Assembly: GCF_038004425.1 (NCBI RefSeq)
Contig: NZ_JBBORC010000001.1
Location: forward strand, 969,001 to 1,033,000
Direction of reading: 5' to 3'
Length of the DNA stretch: 64,000 nucleotides
Source: Solibacillus sp. FSL W7-1464
Lineage (GTDB): Bacteria; Bacillota; Bacilli; Bacillales_A; Planococcaceae
Shown here: positions 48,656 through 59,082 of the stretch, piece after piece
How the letters are laid out: each line of letters starts with the position of its first letter
Numbering within the stretch: position 1 is the stretch's first letter
Position numbers and translations under genes: made by a program
Notes under the pieces: generated by a model
Databases searched by the model: none
Told to the model about the DNA's origin: nothing
The model's input: the letters and a program-made list of their open reading frames with translations, nothing else

Positions 48656-49554
48656 GTGTGTTCATTAATAGAGAGACAAAAGTAATCGTACAAGGGATTA
48701 CTGGGGAAACAGCCCTTTTCCATACAAAACAAATGCTTGAATATGGAACGAAAATCGTTGCAGGGGTAACACCAGGCAAAGGTGGTCTTGAAATCGAAGG
48801 TGTGCCTGTGTTCAATACAGTACAGGAAGCAGTCGATGCAACAGGTGCAAACGTATCCGTAATTTACGTACCGGCACCTTTTGCGGCAGATGCTATTATC
48901 GAAGCAGTGGATGCAGATCTGGATATGGCGATTTGTATTACAGAACATATTCCGGTACTTGATATGGTAAAAGTAAAGCGCTATATGGAAGGCAAGAAGA
49001 CACGTTTAGTTGGTCCAAACTGTCCGGGTGTCATTACTGCTGATGAATGTAAAATTGGTATTATGCCAGGCTACATTCATACGAAAGGACATGTAGGTGT
49101 AGTTTCGCGTTCTGGTACATTGACTTATGAAGCGGTACACCAACTGTCTCAGGCAGGAATCGGTCAAACAACAGCAGTAGGAATCGGGGGCGACCCGGTC
49201 AACGGGACAAACTTTATCGACTGCTTAAAAGCATTCAACGAAGACCCGGAAACTTATGCGGTTGTCATGATTGGAGAAATCGGTGGTACAGCGGAAGAAG
49301 AAGCTGCTGAATGGATTCAGGAAAACATGAACAAACCGGTAGTAGGCTTTATCGGCGGTCAAACAGCACCTCCAGGAAAGCGTATGGGTCACGCAGGTGC
49401 CATCATTTCCGGCGGTAAAGGAACAGCTGCCGAGAAAATCAAAGCAATGAATGCTGCGGGTATTGAAGTAGCTCCGACGCCTTCTGTAATCGGGGAAACA
49501 CTGATTAAAGTAATCAAAGAAAAAGGCTTGTACGAAGCTTGTAAAACACATTAA
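48652..49554 (+). CDS. sucD: Succinyl-CoA synthetase, alpha subunit
   Basis: A 300-residue subunit carrying the CoA site and the phosphohistidine. [16 protein letters not shown] and the Rossmann part [14 protein letters not shown] bind CoA; GPNCPGVI is near residue 122; the phosphorylated His is in [16 protein letters not shown] (about residue 247). ATGA overlap with sucC, then a terminator. Confidence 0.97.
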   Translation: MSVFINRETKVIVQGITGETALFHTKQMLEYGTKIVAGVTPGKGGLEIEGVPVFNTVQEAVDATGANVSVIYVPAPFAADAIIEAVDADLDMAICITEHIPVLDMVKVKRYMEGKKTRLVGPNCPGVITADECKIGIMPGYIHTKGHVGVVSRSGTLTYEAVHQLSQAGIGQTTAVGIGGDPVNGTNFIDCLKAFNEDPETYAVVMIGEIGGTAEEEAAEWIQENMNKPVVGFIGGQTAPPGKRMGHAGAIISGGKGTAAEKIKAMNAAGIEVAPTPSVIGETLIKVIKEKGLYEACKTH

Positions 49555-49558
49555 AATG

Positions 49559-49592
49559 AAAGATGTAGCGGTCGCCTCGCTACATCTTTTTC
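49559..49592 (+). terminator. Rho-independent terminator after sucD
   Basis: AAAGATGTAGCG pairs with CGCTACATCTTT and a T run follows. Confidence 0.9.
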
Positions 49593-49728
49593 GTATGTTC
49601 CCCTATATTAGGTTGCGTGGAGGGGTTATGGGCCCTTATCCATTGGCAATACTATGGTTTACACGATGCTTACCTCACACTTGAAAACAGCGGTCATCTG
49701 AATTTCTTCCATTAAAAGGAGTGTTGAT

Positions 49729-50622
49729 ATGACCAATCCAACAAACGAACAATTACTGAAACTGCATTATATTCTTCCTCTCTCCTGGGAAAAGGTCCGG
49801 AATTTAATGAAAATTACAGATGATTTCGACGATATACCACATATTTCGCCAAAATTTTTAGCGACTCAGCTAAATATAAATCAAGAAAAATCCTCACAGC
49901 TCATAAACCATTATAAAGAGCTCATACCAAGGTCAATGGCCATCTATTATGACCAACATAATATTAAGGCCATCTCCTATACGAATCCTTTATATCCGGA
50001 ACGTTTAAAACAGCTGTACGATGCGCCTGCTGTAATCTATGCAAAAGGTGATGTTCAGTTACTGAGCAGAAAGAAAATGATTGCTGTCATCGGTTCAAGA
50101 GCAGCGACGGGCTATAGTGAGAATATATTGAAATCGATTCTCCCGCCATTGATTCGTGAGCAATTTGTCATAGTGAGCGGACTTGCGAAAGGTGCAGACC
50201 GACTTGCACATGAAGCAACTATCCGATATGGTGGAAAGACAATAGGTGTTTTAGGTCATGGCTTTTTCCATAGCTACCCACCACAAAATAAAGAGCTGAA
50301 TGCATATATGGGCAAGGAACATTTACTTGTAACAGAATATCCACCCTATGTAAGTGTGCAAAAATGGCATTTTCCCGCACGAAACCGTATTATTAGCGGA
50401 TTGAGTGAAGCGCTTGTCGTTACGGAAGCCGCATTGAAAAGCGGGACACTCATCACAACAGAGCTTGCTCTTGAGCAGGGAAAAGATGTTTTTGCAGTGC
50501 CGGGAAATATTTTTAGCGAGCAGTCACGAGGAACAAATAAATTAATAAAAGAAGGTGCAATTCCAGTGTGGGATGGCTTTCAAATCTTAGAGGAAATCCA
50601 GTTGTTTTCAAAATTGCGTTGA
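49729..50622 (+). CDS. dprA: DNA processing protein DprA (Smf)
   Basis: A 297-residue Rossmann-fold protein that loads RecA onto incoming single-stranded DNA during transformation. AVIGSRAATGYS (about residue 115), VSGLAKGADRLAHEAT (about 149) and FPARNRIISGLSEALVVTEAALKSGTLITTELALEQGKDVFAVPG are family signatures. AAGGAGTG precedes the start. In B. subtilis dprA sits at the same place between sucD and topA. No winged-helix C-terminal domain is present. Confidence 0.95.
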   Translation: MTNPTNEQLLKLHYILPLSWEKVRNLMKITDDFDDIPHISPKFLATQLNINQEKSSQLINHYKELIPRSMAIYYDQHNIKAISYTNPLYPERLKQLYDAPAVIYAKGDVQLLSRKKMIAVIGSRAATGYSENILKSILPPLIREQFVIVSGLAKGADRLAHEATIRYGGKTIGVLGHGFFHSYPPQNKELNAYMGKEHLLVTEYPPYVSVQKWHFPARNRIISGLSEALVVTEAALKSGTLITTELALEQGKDVFAVPGNIFSEQSRGTNKLIKEGAIPVWDGFQILEEIQLFSKLR

Positions 50623-50629
50623 AAAAAAG

Positions 50630-50658
50630 TTGCAATATTAGCCAATCTGTTATACATT
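50630..50658 (+). promoter_or_regulatory. Putative promoter of topA
   Basis: TTGCAA and TACATT spaced by 17 bases. GTTGCAA and TTGCAAC around it (50629-50665) form an inverted repeat that could be a binding site. A stray TTGACA at 50676 has no -10 at a proper distance. Confidence 0.35.
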
Positions 50659-50747
50659 TTGCAACAGGAAAAGCTTTGACATACATGGATAGCTTCATGT
50701 GCGTGAATATAAGAAAAATAACTATACCTCTATAAGGAGGACAACAG

Positions 50748-52832
50748 ATGGCAGATTATTTAGTAATTGTTGAATCACCTGCAAAGGCGAAAACAATTGA
50801 ACGATATTTAGGAAAAAAATATAAAGTAAAAGCTTCGATTGGACATGTACGTGATTTACCACGTAGTCAAATGGGAATCGATACCGAAAATAACTATGAT
50901 CCAAAATATATTACGATTCGCGGTAAAGGTCCGGTACTTCAGGAACTGAAAACAGCGGCAAAAAAAGTGAAAAAGATTTATCTCGCAGCCGATCCAGACC
51001 GCGAAGGGGAAGCAATTGCGTGGCATTTAGCCACTGCTTTGAACATTGATATTAATTCGGATTGCCGTGTCGTATTTAACGAGATTACGAAAGAAGCAAT
51101 TTTAGAGAGCTTCAAGCACCCGCGCCCGATTAATATGGATTTAGTCGATGCACAGCAGGCGCGTCGTATTTTAGACCGTCTAGTAGGCTACAATATTAGT
51201 CCGATTCTTTGGAAAAAGGTTAAGAAGGGCTTATCGGCAGGACGTGTACAATCCGTTTCATTGCGCCTGATCATTGACCGTGAAAATGAAATTAAAAATT
51301 TCGAGCCGGAAGAATACTGGTCGATCGAAGCAAGCTTTGAAAAAAATAAAAAGCAATTCGATGCCTTATATTATGGAAACGGCAAAGAAAAAATTAAATT
51401 AACAAATGAACAGCAAGTAAAAGACATATTAAAAGGTGTAAAAGGCTCGGAATTTGAAGTAATGAATGTTGTAAAAAAAGAACGAAAACGCAATGCCTCT
51501 CCGGCCTTTACTACTTCTTCACTTCAACAGGAAGCCGCACGTAAATTAAATTTCCGTGCCAAGAAAACAATGATGCTTGCACAGCAGCTTTATGAAGGTA
51601 TTGAACTCAGCAAAAAAGAAGGCGCGGTCGGATTAATCACATACATGCGTACCGATTCAACGCGTATTTCCGATACAGCAAAAACTGAGGCCAAGTCATA
51701 TATCGAAACAAAATACGGCAAAGAATTCATAGCCGGGGAACAAAAACAGGTAAAAGCAAAAGCAAATGCACAAGATGCCCATGAAGCAATCCGTCCAACG
51801 AGTGCAATGCGCACACCTGAAGAGCTTAAAGCTATTTTAAGCCGTGACCAGCTGCGATTGTACCGTCTGATTTGGGAGCGCTTTATCGCAAGTCAAATGG
51901 CGCCAGCCGTACTTGATACCGTGACAGTTGATTTGCAAAACAATGATGTACTGTTCCGCGCGAACGGATCTCAGGTGAAATTTGCCGGATTTATGAAGCT
52001 TTATATTGAAGGTACAGACGATCAGGAAGAAGAAACAAATAAGCTTTTACCTGAAATGGAAATCGGCGATAAAGTAAAATCGCTTGAAATTGAACCGAAG
52101 CAGCACTTCACTCAGCCACCTCCACGCTATTCAGAGGCGCGTCTAGTAAAGACATTGGAAGAGCTAGGTATAGGCCGTCCATCGACATATGCTCCAACAC
52201 TGGATACTATCCAAAAGCGCGGTTATGTGCAGCTTGATGCGAAGCGCTTTGTGCCGACTGAACTTGGAGAGATCGTTCATCAGGCAACATTGGAATTTTT
52301 CCCGGAAATCATCAACATCGAATTTACTGCACAGATGGAGCAGAATCTGGATGAAGTCGAAGAGGGCATTACACAGTGGGTAAATGTTATCGATCAATTT
52401 TACAAAGATTTTGAACCTCGGGTAAAACATGCGGATGAAGTGATGGAAAAAATTGAAATCAAAGACGAGCCTGCAGGTGAAGACTGCGAAAAATGCGGCG
52501 CGCCAATGGTATTCAAGCTTGGACGTTACGGGAAATTTATGGCTTGCTCAAACTTCCCGGATTGCCGCAATACAAAAGCAATCGTGAAACCGATCGATGT
52601 GAAATGCCCTTCATGTGAGACAGGTGAAATTGTCGAGCGTAAATCCAAAACTAAGCGTATTTTTTACGGATGCAACCAGTATCCGGAATGTGACTTCGTA
52701 TCATGGGATAAGCCGATTAGTAGACCTTGTCCGAAATGTAGTGCATTATTAGTAGAGAAGAAATTGAAAAAAGGTGTTCAGATTCAGTGTACAAACAATG
52801 AATGTGATTATGAAGAAGCACCGTCACAATAA
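50748..52832 (+). CDS. topA: DNA topoisomerase I
   Basis: A 694-residue type IA topoisomerase that relaxes negative supercoils. The Toprim domain starts [19 protein letters not shown] and has [15 protein letters not shown] (about residue 82). The catalytic Tyr is in [13 protein letters not shown] (about residue 299). [22 protein letters not shown] is also typical. Three C-terminal zinc modules follow (CEKCG.., CPSCETG.., CPKCSALL..), each with four Cys. AAGGAGG lies upstream. Confidence 0.98.
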   Translation: MADYLVIVESPAKAKTIERYLGKKYKVKASIGHVRDLPRSQMGIDTENNYDPKYITIRGKGPVLQELKTAAKKVKKIYLAADPDREGEAIAWHLATALNIDINSDCRVVFNEITKEAILESFKHPRPINMDLVDAQQARRILDRLVGYNISPILWKKVKKGLSAGRVQSVSLRLIIDRENEIKNFEPEEYWSIEASFEKNKKQFDALYYGNGKEKIKLTNEQQVKDILKGVKGSEFEVMNVVKKERKRNASPAFTTSSLQQEAARKLNFRAKKTMMLAQQLYEGIELSKKEGAVGLITYMRTDSTRISDTAKTEAKSYIETKYGKEFIAGEQKQVKAKANAQDAHEAIRPTSAMRTPEELKAILSRDQLRLYRLIWERFIASQMAPAVLDTVTVDLQNNDVLFRANGSQVKFAGFMKLYIEGTDDQEEETNKLLPEMEIGDKVKSLEIEPKQHFTQPPPRYSEARLVKTLEELGIGRPSTYAPTLDTIQKRGYVQLDAKRFVPTELGEIVHQATLEFFPEIINIEFTAQMEQNLDEVEEGITQWVNVIDQFYKDFEPRVKHADEVMEKIEIKDEPAGEDCEKCGAPMVFKLGRYGKFMACSNFPDCRNTKAIVKPIDVKCPSCETGEIVERKSKTKRIFYGCNQYPECDFVSWDKPISRPCPKCSALLVEKKLKKGVQIQCTNNECDYEEAPSQ

Positions 52833-52850
52833 AATGAAGAGGTAACAAAA

Positions 52851-54164
52851 ATGACACAACAAGTAGTAAATGTAATTGGTGCAGGTTTAGCCGGTTCAGA
52901 AGCAGCTTGGCAAATTGCAAAACGAGGTGTGAAGGTACGTTTATATGAAATGCGTCCAGTAAAACAAACACCGGCACATCATACAGATAAATTCGCTGAG
53001 CTAGTATGCTCAAACTCTTTACGTGCGAACGGGCTGACAAATGCTGTTGGTGTAATTAAAGAGGAAATGCGTAAATTGGATTCTGTCATTATTGCAGCGG
53101 CGGACAATAGTTCTGTACCTGCAGGTGGCGCTTTAGCGGTAGACCGTCATGAATTTGCGGGAATCGTAACAGAAAAAGTGAAGAACCACCCGTTAATCGA
53201 AGTAATCAACGAAGAGGTAACTGAAATTCCGGAAGGGATTACAGTGATCGCAACAGGCCCATTAACTTCTGAAGCATTGGCAAAACAAATTCAGGGGCTT
53301 ACAGGTGAAGATTATTTGTATTTCTATGATGCGGCAGCACCGATCATCGAAAAAGATTCGATCGATATGGATAAAGTATACTTGAAATCACGCTATGACA
53401 AAGGTGAAGCGGCATACTTGAACTGTCCGATGACAAAAGAAGAATTCAATGCTTTCCGTGAAGCACTAATTACAGCGGAATGCGCACCTCTAAAAGAATT
53501 CGAAAAAGAAAAGTATTTCGAAGGATGTATGCCGATTGAAGTAATGGCAGCACGCGGCGAAAAAACGATGACATTCGGACCGATGAAACCGGTTGGTCTG
53601 GAAGATCCGAAAACGGATAAGCGTCCATATGCTGTTGTTCAATTACGACAGGATGATGCAGCTGGGACACTTTATAATCTAGTAGGTTTCCAAACACATT
53701 TAAAATGGCCGGAACAAAAACGTGTCTTCTCGATGATTCCTGGATTAGAAAACTTGGAAATTGTGCGATACGGCGTAATGCACCGTAATACGTTCATCAA
53801 TTCTCCAAAAGTGCTGACACAGACATATCAGTTGAAAGCACGTCCAAATCTTTTCTTCGCAGGTCAAATGACTGGTGTAGAAGGCTATGTAGAATCTGCC
53901 GGCAGTGGTCTGATTGCAGGGATTAATGCAGCACGTATGGCTTTAGGCCAAGAGTTGCTTTACTTCCCGCATGAAACAGCCTTAGGTGCAATGGCGAGGT
54001 ATATTACACATACAGATGCGAAAAACTTCCAGCCGATGAACGTGAACTTCGGGATTTTCCCGGAACTTGGAGAACGCATTAAATCAAAGCCGGAACGTGC
54101 AGAGCGACATGCTAACCGGGCATTGGAATCAATTCAGAATTTTATTAATAATCAGGCAATTTAA
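52851..54164 (+). CDS. trmFO: tRNA (uracil-54 C5) methyltransferase TrmFO (Gid)
   Basis: A 437-residue FAD- and folate-dependent enzyme that makes ribothymidine at tRNA position 54. The FAD site [20 protein letters not shown] starts at about residue 8; [16 protein letters not shown] and [27 protein letters not shown] (about residue 340) are family signatures. AGAGG lies upstream. Often misnamed GidA-related because of similarity to MnmG. Confidence 0.97.
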   Translation: MTQQVVNVIGAGLAGSEAAWQIAKRGVKVRLYEMRPVKQTPAHHTDKFAELVCSNSLRANGLTNAVGVIKEEMRKLDSVIIAAADNSSVPAGGALAVDRHEFAGIVTEKVKNHPLIEVINEEVTEIPEGITVIATGPLTSEALAKQIQGLTGEDYLYFYDAAAPIIEKDSIDMDKVYLKSRYDKGEAAYLNCPMTKEEFNAFREALITAECAPLKEFEKEKYFEGCMPIEVMAARGEKTMTFGPMKPVGLEDPKTDKRPYAVVQLRQDDAAGTLYNLVGFQTHLKWPEQKRVFSMIPGLENLEIVRYGVMHRNTFINSPKVLTQTYQLKARPNLFFAGQMTGVEGYVESAGSGLIAGINAARMALGQELLYFPHETALGAMARYITHTDAKNFQPMNVNFGIFPELGERIKSKPERAERHANRALESIQNFINNQAI

Positions 54165-54169
54165 TTGCG

Positions 54170-54215
54170 AAAAGCCCTTAAAGACTGTTATACTTTAGGG
54201 GCTTTTAATTTTGTG
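54170..54215 (+). terminator. Rho-independent terminator after trmFO
   Basis: AAAAGCCCTTAAAG pairs with CTTTAGGGGCTTTT (one G-U) and is followed by AATTTT. Confidence 0.8.
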
Positions 54216-54254
54216 TTAATTATTTGGCAAATGGTTATGAAAAGAAGTATTACT

Positions 54255-54286
54255 TGACACGATTTTGCGAAATTTGTCGAATAATA
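54255..54286 (+). promoter_or_regulatory. Promoter of xerC-hslVU-codY with Spo0A-box-like site
   Basis: TTGACA (54255-54260) is a perfect -35. TCGAAT at 17 bases (54278-54283) or AATAAT at 20 bases could be the -10. TTGTCGAA (54275-54282), a full 0A box match, overlaps the -10. The leader to xerC would be about 140 bases and AT-rich. Confidence 0.5.
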
Positions 54287-54433
54287 CAAAGAAGTTGAAT
54301 AACTCCAGCAAATTTTACTTGAAAAGTAATCATAATAGGTATAGTGTCAATATGTGTGTTTTTTTAGTAGGAAAATAAACATATTTATTCATACAACATC
54401 ATTTCTCTTTTGTAATAACAGGGGGTATACACG

Positions 54434-55333
54434 ATGGATGAAAATTTGCAAAGCCAGCTTGATCAATTTATTCGCTACGTGCAACTAGAAAAAAACTTTT
54501 CCCTACATACTGTTCGCGAATATACTTCTGATTTAGAAGAATTTTTTGCATTTTTGCATGCTGAAGGTATACAAAAAATTACAGAAGTTGAGTATATCCA
54601 TGCACGTCTATATGTAACAAAGCTTTATGATGAACAAAAAGCAAGAACTTCAATTTCCAGGAAAATCTCATCGATCCGTTCTTTTTTCCGATTTTTAAAT
54701 CGAGAACAGAATATTGATGATGCTCCGTTTCGTTCACTTTATCATCCGAAAAAGGAAGAGCGATTACCGAGCTTTTTTTATGAGGAAGAACTGAAGGAAT
54801 TATTCGAGAAAAATGAAGGCGATGAGCCAATCCAGATTCGTAATATGGCGCTGTTGGAACTTCTCTATGCAACGGGAATGCGTGTAAGCGAGTGTGTCAG
54901 TTTGGAACTGACAGACATCGATTTTCATTACAATATCGTCCGTGTAATGGGAAAGGGCCGGAAAGAGCGAATTATTCCGTTCGGTCAATATGCGCATGAT
55001 GCACTGATGCGGTATATAAATCAAGTACGTCCAACGTTAATGAAGAAGGAAAATCATCAGAAAGTTTTTGTCAATATGCGCGGTGGCGAACTTACTACCC
55101 GTGGTGTGCGTTATATATTAAGTGAGATGATAGACAATGCCAGTATGCATACGAAAATTTATCCACATATGTTGCGACACACATTTGCTACGCATTTATT
55201 GAATAATGGGGCAGATATGCGTACAGTCCAGGAGCTGCTTGGGCACGCCAATTTATCTTCAACTCAAATTTATACTCATGTAACGAAGGAAGCTTTAAGA
55301 AAGACATATATGAATAGTCATCCGAGAGCATAG
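54434..55333 (+). CDS. xerC: Tyrosine recombinase XerC (CodV)
   Basis: A 299-residue site-specific recombinase that resolves chromosome dimers at dif with XerD. The N-terminal SAM-like domain (QLDQFIRYVQLEKNFSLHTVREYTSDL) covers about residues 5-95. Catalytic residues are Arg in TGMRVSECVSL (about 150), HMLRHTFATHLLNNGADM (His and Arg) and the nucleophile in TQIYTHV (about 280). GGGGGTAT lies upstream. First gene of the B. subtilis-like codVWXY operon. Confidence 0.96.
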   Translation: MDENLQSQLDQFIRYVQLEKNFSLHTVREYTSDLEEFFAFLHAEGIQKITEVEYIHARLYVTKLYDEQKARTSISRKISSIRSFFRFLNREQNIDDAPFRSLYHPKKEERLPSFFYEEELKELFEKNEGDEPIQIRNMALLELLYATGMRVSECVSLELTDIDFHYNIVRVMGKGRKERIIPFGQYAHDALMRYINQVRPTLMKKENHQKVFVNMRGGELTTRGVRYILSEMIDNASMHTKIYPHMLRHTFATHLLNNGADMRTVQELLGHANLSSTQIYTHVTKEALRKTYMNSHPRA

Positions 55334-55351
55334 TTAAGGAGGAAATAAAGA

Positions 55352-55894
55352 ATGGGTCAAATTCATGCGACAACGATTTTCGCTATCCACCATAATGGTG
55401 AATGTGCAATGGCCGGGGATGGTCAGGTAACATTGGGAAATGCAGTTGTAATGAAGCATACGGCACGTAAGGTCAGACGTCTGTTTAATGGGAAAGTCTT
55501 GGCAGGTTTCGCAGGTTCTGTTGCGGACGCTTTTACATTATTCGAAATGTTTGAGGCAAAACTGAATGAATATAATGGTAACCTGCAAAGAGCTGCAGTA
55601 GAAGTAGCAAAGCAATGGCGGGGAGATAAAATGCTCCGTCAATTGGAAGCGATGCTGCTTGTAATGGATAAATCAACATTGCTCCTTGTTTCAGGTACTG
55701 GTGAAGTAATTGAGCCGGACGATGGCATTTTAGCAATTGGCTCAGGTGGAAACTATGCTTTATCAGCCGGAAGAGCATTAAAAAAACATGCGGGCGAGCA
55801 TTTATCGGCAAAAGAAATTGCAGAGGCTGCGCTGACGACTGCTGCGGATATTTGTGTTTTTACAAACCATAATATTATCTTGGAGGTATTATAA
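55352..55894 (+). CDS. hslV: ATP-dependent protease subunit HslV (ClpQ/CodW)
   Basis: A 180-residue peptidase that forms the core of the HslUV protease. [26 protein letters not shown] at the start and [14 protein letters not shown] are family signatures. Mature family members begin at Thr; B. subtilis CodW instead has a Ser right after the first Met. Here the sequence is MGQIHATT, so there is no Ser2 and the nucleophile could be the Thr at about residue 7 if the first six residues are removed. AAGGAGG precedes the start. Its stop overlaps the hslU start by one base. Confidence 0.95.
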   Translation: MGQIHATTIFAIHHNGECAMAGDGQVTLGNAVVMKHTARKVRRLFNGKVLAGFAGSVADAFTLFEMFEAKLNEYNGNLQRAAVEVAKQWRGDKMLRQLEAMLLVMDKSTLLLVSGTGEVIEPDDGILAIGSGGNYALSAGRALKKHAGEHLSAKEIAEAALTTAADICVFTNHNIILEVL

Positions 55895-57285
55895 TGACTG
55901 CGATCAATTTAACACCAAGACAAATTACGGAACAATTAAACCGGCATATAGTAGGCCAGGAAGCAGCGAAACGTGCAGTTGCGGTTGCATTGCGTAACCG
56001 GTACCGCCGTTCTTTATTAAGTGATGAGTTAAAAACAGAAGTAATTCCGAAAAACATTTTAATGATTGGACCTACCGGGGTAGGTAAAACAGAAATTGCA
56101 CGCAGAATCGCTAAACTGACGAATGCGCCTTTTATTAAAGTGGAGGCGACAAAGTTCACGGAAGTTGGTTATGTTGGGCGTGATGTCGAATCAATGGTAC
56201 GTGATTTGGTAGAAGCTTCACGCCGACTTGTAAAGGACGAAATGGTCGAACGAGTCAAAGATCAGGCGGAGCGCAATGCGAATGATGTACTTGTAAAATT
56301 GCTGGTACCTTCTAAAGTGAAAGAGAAGCTGACGCAAAATCCGTTTGAAATGTTATTCGGTCAAAAAGAGTCATCTGAAGAAGAAACAGCAAACCAGGAT
56401 GAACCGGAAATTCGTTCACGCCGTGCACAAATTGCCCAGGATTTAAAAGACGGAAAATTGGAAGAGCAATGGGTAACAATAGAAGTAACGGAAAATGCCC
56501 CATCTCTTTTTGATGCAATGCCTGGCATGAATATGGATAATGCAAACGGAATGCAGGATATGCTGTCGAACTTAATGCCGAAAAAGACAAAAAAACGTAA
56601 AGTCCAAGTAAAGGATGCCCGTCGTCTATTAACACAAGAAGAGGCGAATAAGCTGATTGATACGGATGCGTTGTCAAGTGAAGCAATTCATCGTGCAGAA
56701 CAGGCCGGCATTATTTTTATTGATGAAATCGATAAAATTGCGAGCAAAGGTTCATCATCTGCGGAAGTATCCCGCGAAGGTGTTCAGCGTGACATATTAC
56801 CGATTGTGGAAGGGTCCACAGTTACGACAAAATACGGCACTGTAAAGACGGATTATATGCTCTTTATTGCAGCAGGTGCTTTCCATATATCAAAACCGAG
56901 CGATCTTATTCCTGAATTGCAAGGACGATTCCCGATTCGTGTAGAACTTGAAAAATTAACGAAAGATGATTTTGTTCGTATTTTAAAAGAACCGGATCAA
57001 TCGTTAATATTACAATATAAAGCATTGCTTGAAACAGAAGGTGTTACGCTGAACTTTACGGATGAAGCAATTGAACGCATTGCGGAAATTGCAACAGAAG
57101 TGAACCAGGAGACGGATAACATCGGTGCACGCCGACTGCACACAATTTTAGAACGTCTGCTTGAGGAACTATCCTATGAAGCTTCGGAAATTGCTCCGGC
57201 ACATATCGATATTACACCGAATTATGTCGATCAAAAATTGGCGAATATAGTAAAAAATAAAGATTTATCGCAATTTATTCTTTAA
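55894..57285 (+). CDS. hslU: ATP-dependent protease ATPase subunit HslU (ClpY/CodX)
   Basis: A 463-residue AAA+ unfoldase that feeds substrates into Hsl[18 protein letters not shown] at the start; Walker [16 protein letters not shown] (about residue 61), [14 protein letters not shown] pore loop (about 91), an inserted I domain (about 110-235) and Walker [12 protein letters not shown] (about 272); [26 protein letters not shown] is the sensor region; the C-terminus ends DLSQFIL as in the family. TTGGAGG lies upstream. Confidence 0.97.
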   Translation: MTAINLTPRQITEQLNRHIVGQEAAKRAVAVALRNRYRRSLLSDELKTEVIPKNILMIGPTGVGKTEIARRIAKLTNAPFIKVEATKFTEVGYVGRDVESMVRDLVEASRRLVKDEMVERVKDQAERNANDVLVKLLVPSKVKEKLTQNPFEMLFGQKESSEEETANQDEPEIRSRRAQIAQDLKDGKLEEQWVTIEVTENAPSLFDAMPGMNMDNANGMQDMLSNLMPKKTKKRKVQVKDARRLLTQEEANKLIDTDALSSEAIHRAEQAGIIFIDEIDKIASKGSSSAEVSREGVQRDILPIVEGSTVTTKYGTVKTDYMLFIAAGAFHISKPSDLIPELQGRFPIRVELEKLTKDDFVRILKEPDQSLILQYKALLETEGVTLNFTDEAIERIAEIATEVNQETDNIGARRLHTILERLLEELSYEASEIAPAHIDITPNYVDQKLANIVKNKDLSQFIL

Positions 57286-57368
57286 GTATAAGTTGAATTA
57301 GTATCTTTAAATTGTAAAAACCTTTAGAATATTAAGTGAATTAAAACGTTCCGTAGGAGGAAACAGAA

Positions 57369-58148
57369 ATGAATTTATTAACAAAAACACGAAAAATCAA
57401 TGCAATGTTACAAGCATCTGCTGGTAAACCAGTTAACTTTAAAGAGATGGCAAATACTTTAGGCGATATTATCGAAAGTAATGTATTTATCGTAAGCCGT
57501 AAAGGAAAATTGCTTGGCATTTCAATTCATCAGCAAATCGAGAATGAGCGTATTAAAAAAATGTTCGAAGAGCGCCAATTCCCTGAAGAATATACGCAAA
57601 ACTTATTCAATATTACAGAAACTTCTTCAAACTTAGATATTAACAATGAGCACACTGCATTCCCAATCGAAAATAAAGATCTATTTGCATCTGGTTTAAC
57701 GACAATTGTGCCAATTATCGGTGGTGGTGAACGTTTAGGTACTTTGATGCTGGCGCGTATCAGCGATCAGTTTGAAGATGATGATCTTATTTTGGCTGAG
57801 TACGGTGCAACAGTAGTAGGTATGGAAATTTTACGTGAAAAATCTGAAGAGATTGAAGAAGAAGCACGCTCTAAAGCGGTAGTACAAATGGCGATCAATT
57901 CATTATCTTATTCGGAGCTTGAAGCAATCGAGCATATTTTTGAAGAATTAGATGGTAATGAAGGTTTACTAGTTGCTTCGAAAATTGCGGACCGTGTTGG
58001 TATTACACGTTCGGTAATCGTAAACGCATTACGTAAACTGGAATCAGCTGGTGTTATTGAGTCACGTTCATTAGGCATGAAAGGAACTTATATTAAAGTA
58101 TTAAACGACAAGTTCCTGAATGCATTAGCAGAAATTAAAATGAAATAA
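57369..58148 (+). CDS. codY: GTP- and branched-chain amino acid-sensing global regulator CodY
   Basis: A 259-residue DNA-binding regulator that controls nutrient-limitation genes. The N-terminal GAF domain starts [15 protein letters not shown]; the C-terminal winged helix-turn-helix is in [42 protein letters not shown] (about residues 200-240) and is almost unchanged across Bacilli. GTAGGAGG lies upstream. Last gene of the xerC operon, with a terminator after it. Confidence 0.98.
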   Translation: MNLLTKTRKINAMLQASAGKPVNFKEMANTLGDIIESNVFIVSRKGKLLGISIHQQIENERIKKMFEERQFPEEYTQNLFNITETSSNLDINNEHTAFPIENKDLFASGLTTIVPIIGGGERLGTLMLARISDQFEDDDLILAEYGATVVGMEILREKSEEIEEEARSKAVVQMAINSLSYSELEAIEHIFEELDGNEGLLVASKIADRVGITRSVIVNALRKLESAGVIESRSLGMKGTYIKVLNDKFLNALAEIKMK

Positions 58149-58160
58149 GAAATTATCAGA

Positions 58161-58198
58161 CGCAGCAAGGAGATTTTTTCCTTGTTGTGTTTTTTTTT
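58161..58198 (+). terminator. Rho-independent terminator after codY
   Basis: ACGCAGCAAGG pairs with CCTTGTTGTGT (two G-U) and eight T follow. Confidence 0.9.
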
Positions 58199-58687
58199 AT
58201 AAAGAAAAATGAAGAATATTGTCGAATAAAATTACAATAAACGAGAAATTTTATTGATTTGGAATTTAATTTAGGTACAAAGTCTATGCTTAAAAAAATA
58301 AATAAATATCATTTATACCTAAATGATGATAAAATTTATAAGACAAATGATTTGTTACAAATTTATGAAATGTATGTATATAAATACTAATGCAAAGGGA
58401 TTTAATGTATGATGTTTAAGGAAATAAATAGTATATCTTCGTCTATATTCTCGATAATTTTTTTATTGCAGTTTCGATAAATTCAATTATTTAGTTAAGT
58501 GAAAATATATTGCTAGAAACATTTGGTTTGAAATATAGTAAACTGGTATTTTTTACATATGAAAACGGTTCTTTTGGACTATTCGAAAGGGTCTAAAGTC
58601 GATAGACACTCAGGTCTAATCTAATTACAATAGTAATATTGAGTTTCTGTACGCAAATTTTAGAAAAATATGAATGAGGTGAGAGAA
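58199..58687. other. AT-rich gap before the flagellar operon
   Basis: About 490 bases without a supported gene. It holds a 0A box match TTGTCGAA (58219-58226), an inverted repeat ATCATTT/AAATGAT near 58310-58326, two copies of TTCGATAA-like sequence (58451 and 58473), and two GGTCTAA repeats 23 bases apart (58590 and 58613). The operon promoter should lie here; I see no clear TTGACA/TATAAT pair and no strong sigma-D match. GTCGATAG at 58598 is only loosely like the sigma-D -10. Confidence 0.5.
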
Positions 58688-59080
58688 TTGGATTTATTTG
58701 GCGGGACAATAAGCAGCCTTGAAAAGGGGCTTTCCTACGCTACGTTGAAAAATAAAACAATTGCGCAAAATATAGCGAATGTTGACACACCGAACTATAA
58801 AACAAAAGAAGTAAGTTTCAAAGATGTTTTAAATGATGCTAAGCAATTAACGATTTCTGCAAATCGCACAGATGCGAGGCATTATGATTTTAAAATTAAT
58901 ATTGGCAACAACGGTGTTTATTCAAATGAAAACTTCCGCAGCAGAGCAAATGGGAATGCTGTAAATATGGATGCGGAACAAGCGAAATTGGCTGAAAATA
59001 CAATTTACTATAATGCGCTAATAGATCGTGTCAGCAGTAAATTTTCAACATTGAATAATGTTGTTAAAGGAGGAAGATAG
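58688..59080 (+). CDS. flgB: Flagellar basal-body rod protein FlgB
   Basis: A 130-residue rod protein exported through the flagellar export gate. Motif KTIAQNIANVDTPNYKTKEVSF is the family signature near residue 25. The start is set at TTG 58688, after AGGTGAG, because the protein then begins (M)DLFGGTISSLE, in line with B. subtilis FlgB; ATG 58670 has no site. First gene of the fla/che operon. Confidence 0.93.
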   Translation: MDLFGGTISSLEKGLSYATLKNKTIAQNIANVDTPNYKTKEVSFKDVLNDAKQLTISANRTDARHYDFKINIGNNGVYSNENFRSRANGNAVNMDAEQAKLAENTIYYNALIDRVSSKFSTLNNVVKGGR

Positions 59081-59082
59081 CG

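Noticed and set aside
48307-48948. 213-codon open frame on the minus strand across sucC/sucD
   Set aside because: It lies fully antisense to two well-supported genes, is rich in Cys/Phe/Thr and resembles no known family; it is a shadow frame.
54284-54330. CodY box in front of xerC for autoregulation
   Set aside because: AATTTGTCGAATAAT matches the consensus at only about 10 of 15 positions, too weak to claim.
58561-58690. A c-di-GMP riboswitch or sigma-D promoter before flgB
   Set aside because: I looked for the GEMM pattern and for TAAA-N15-GCCGATAT. GTCGATAG is present but TAAA is not at the right distance, and no riboswitch core is visible.
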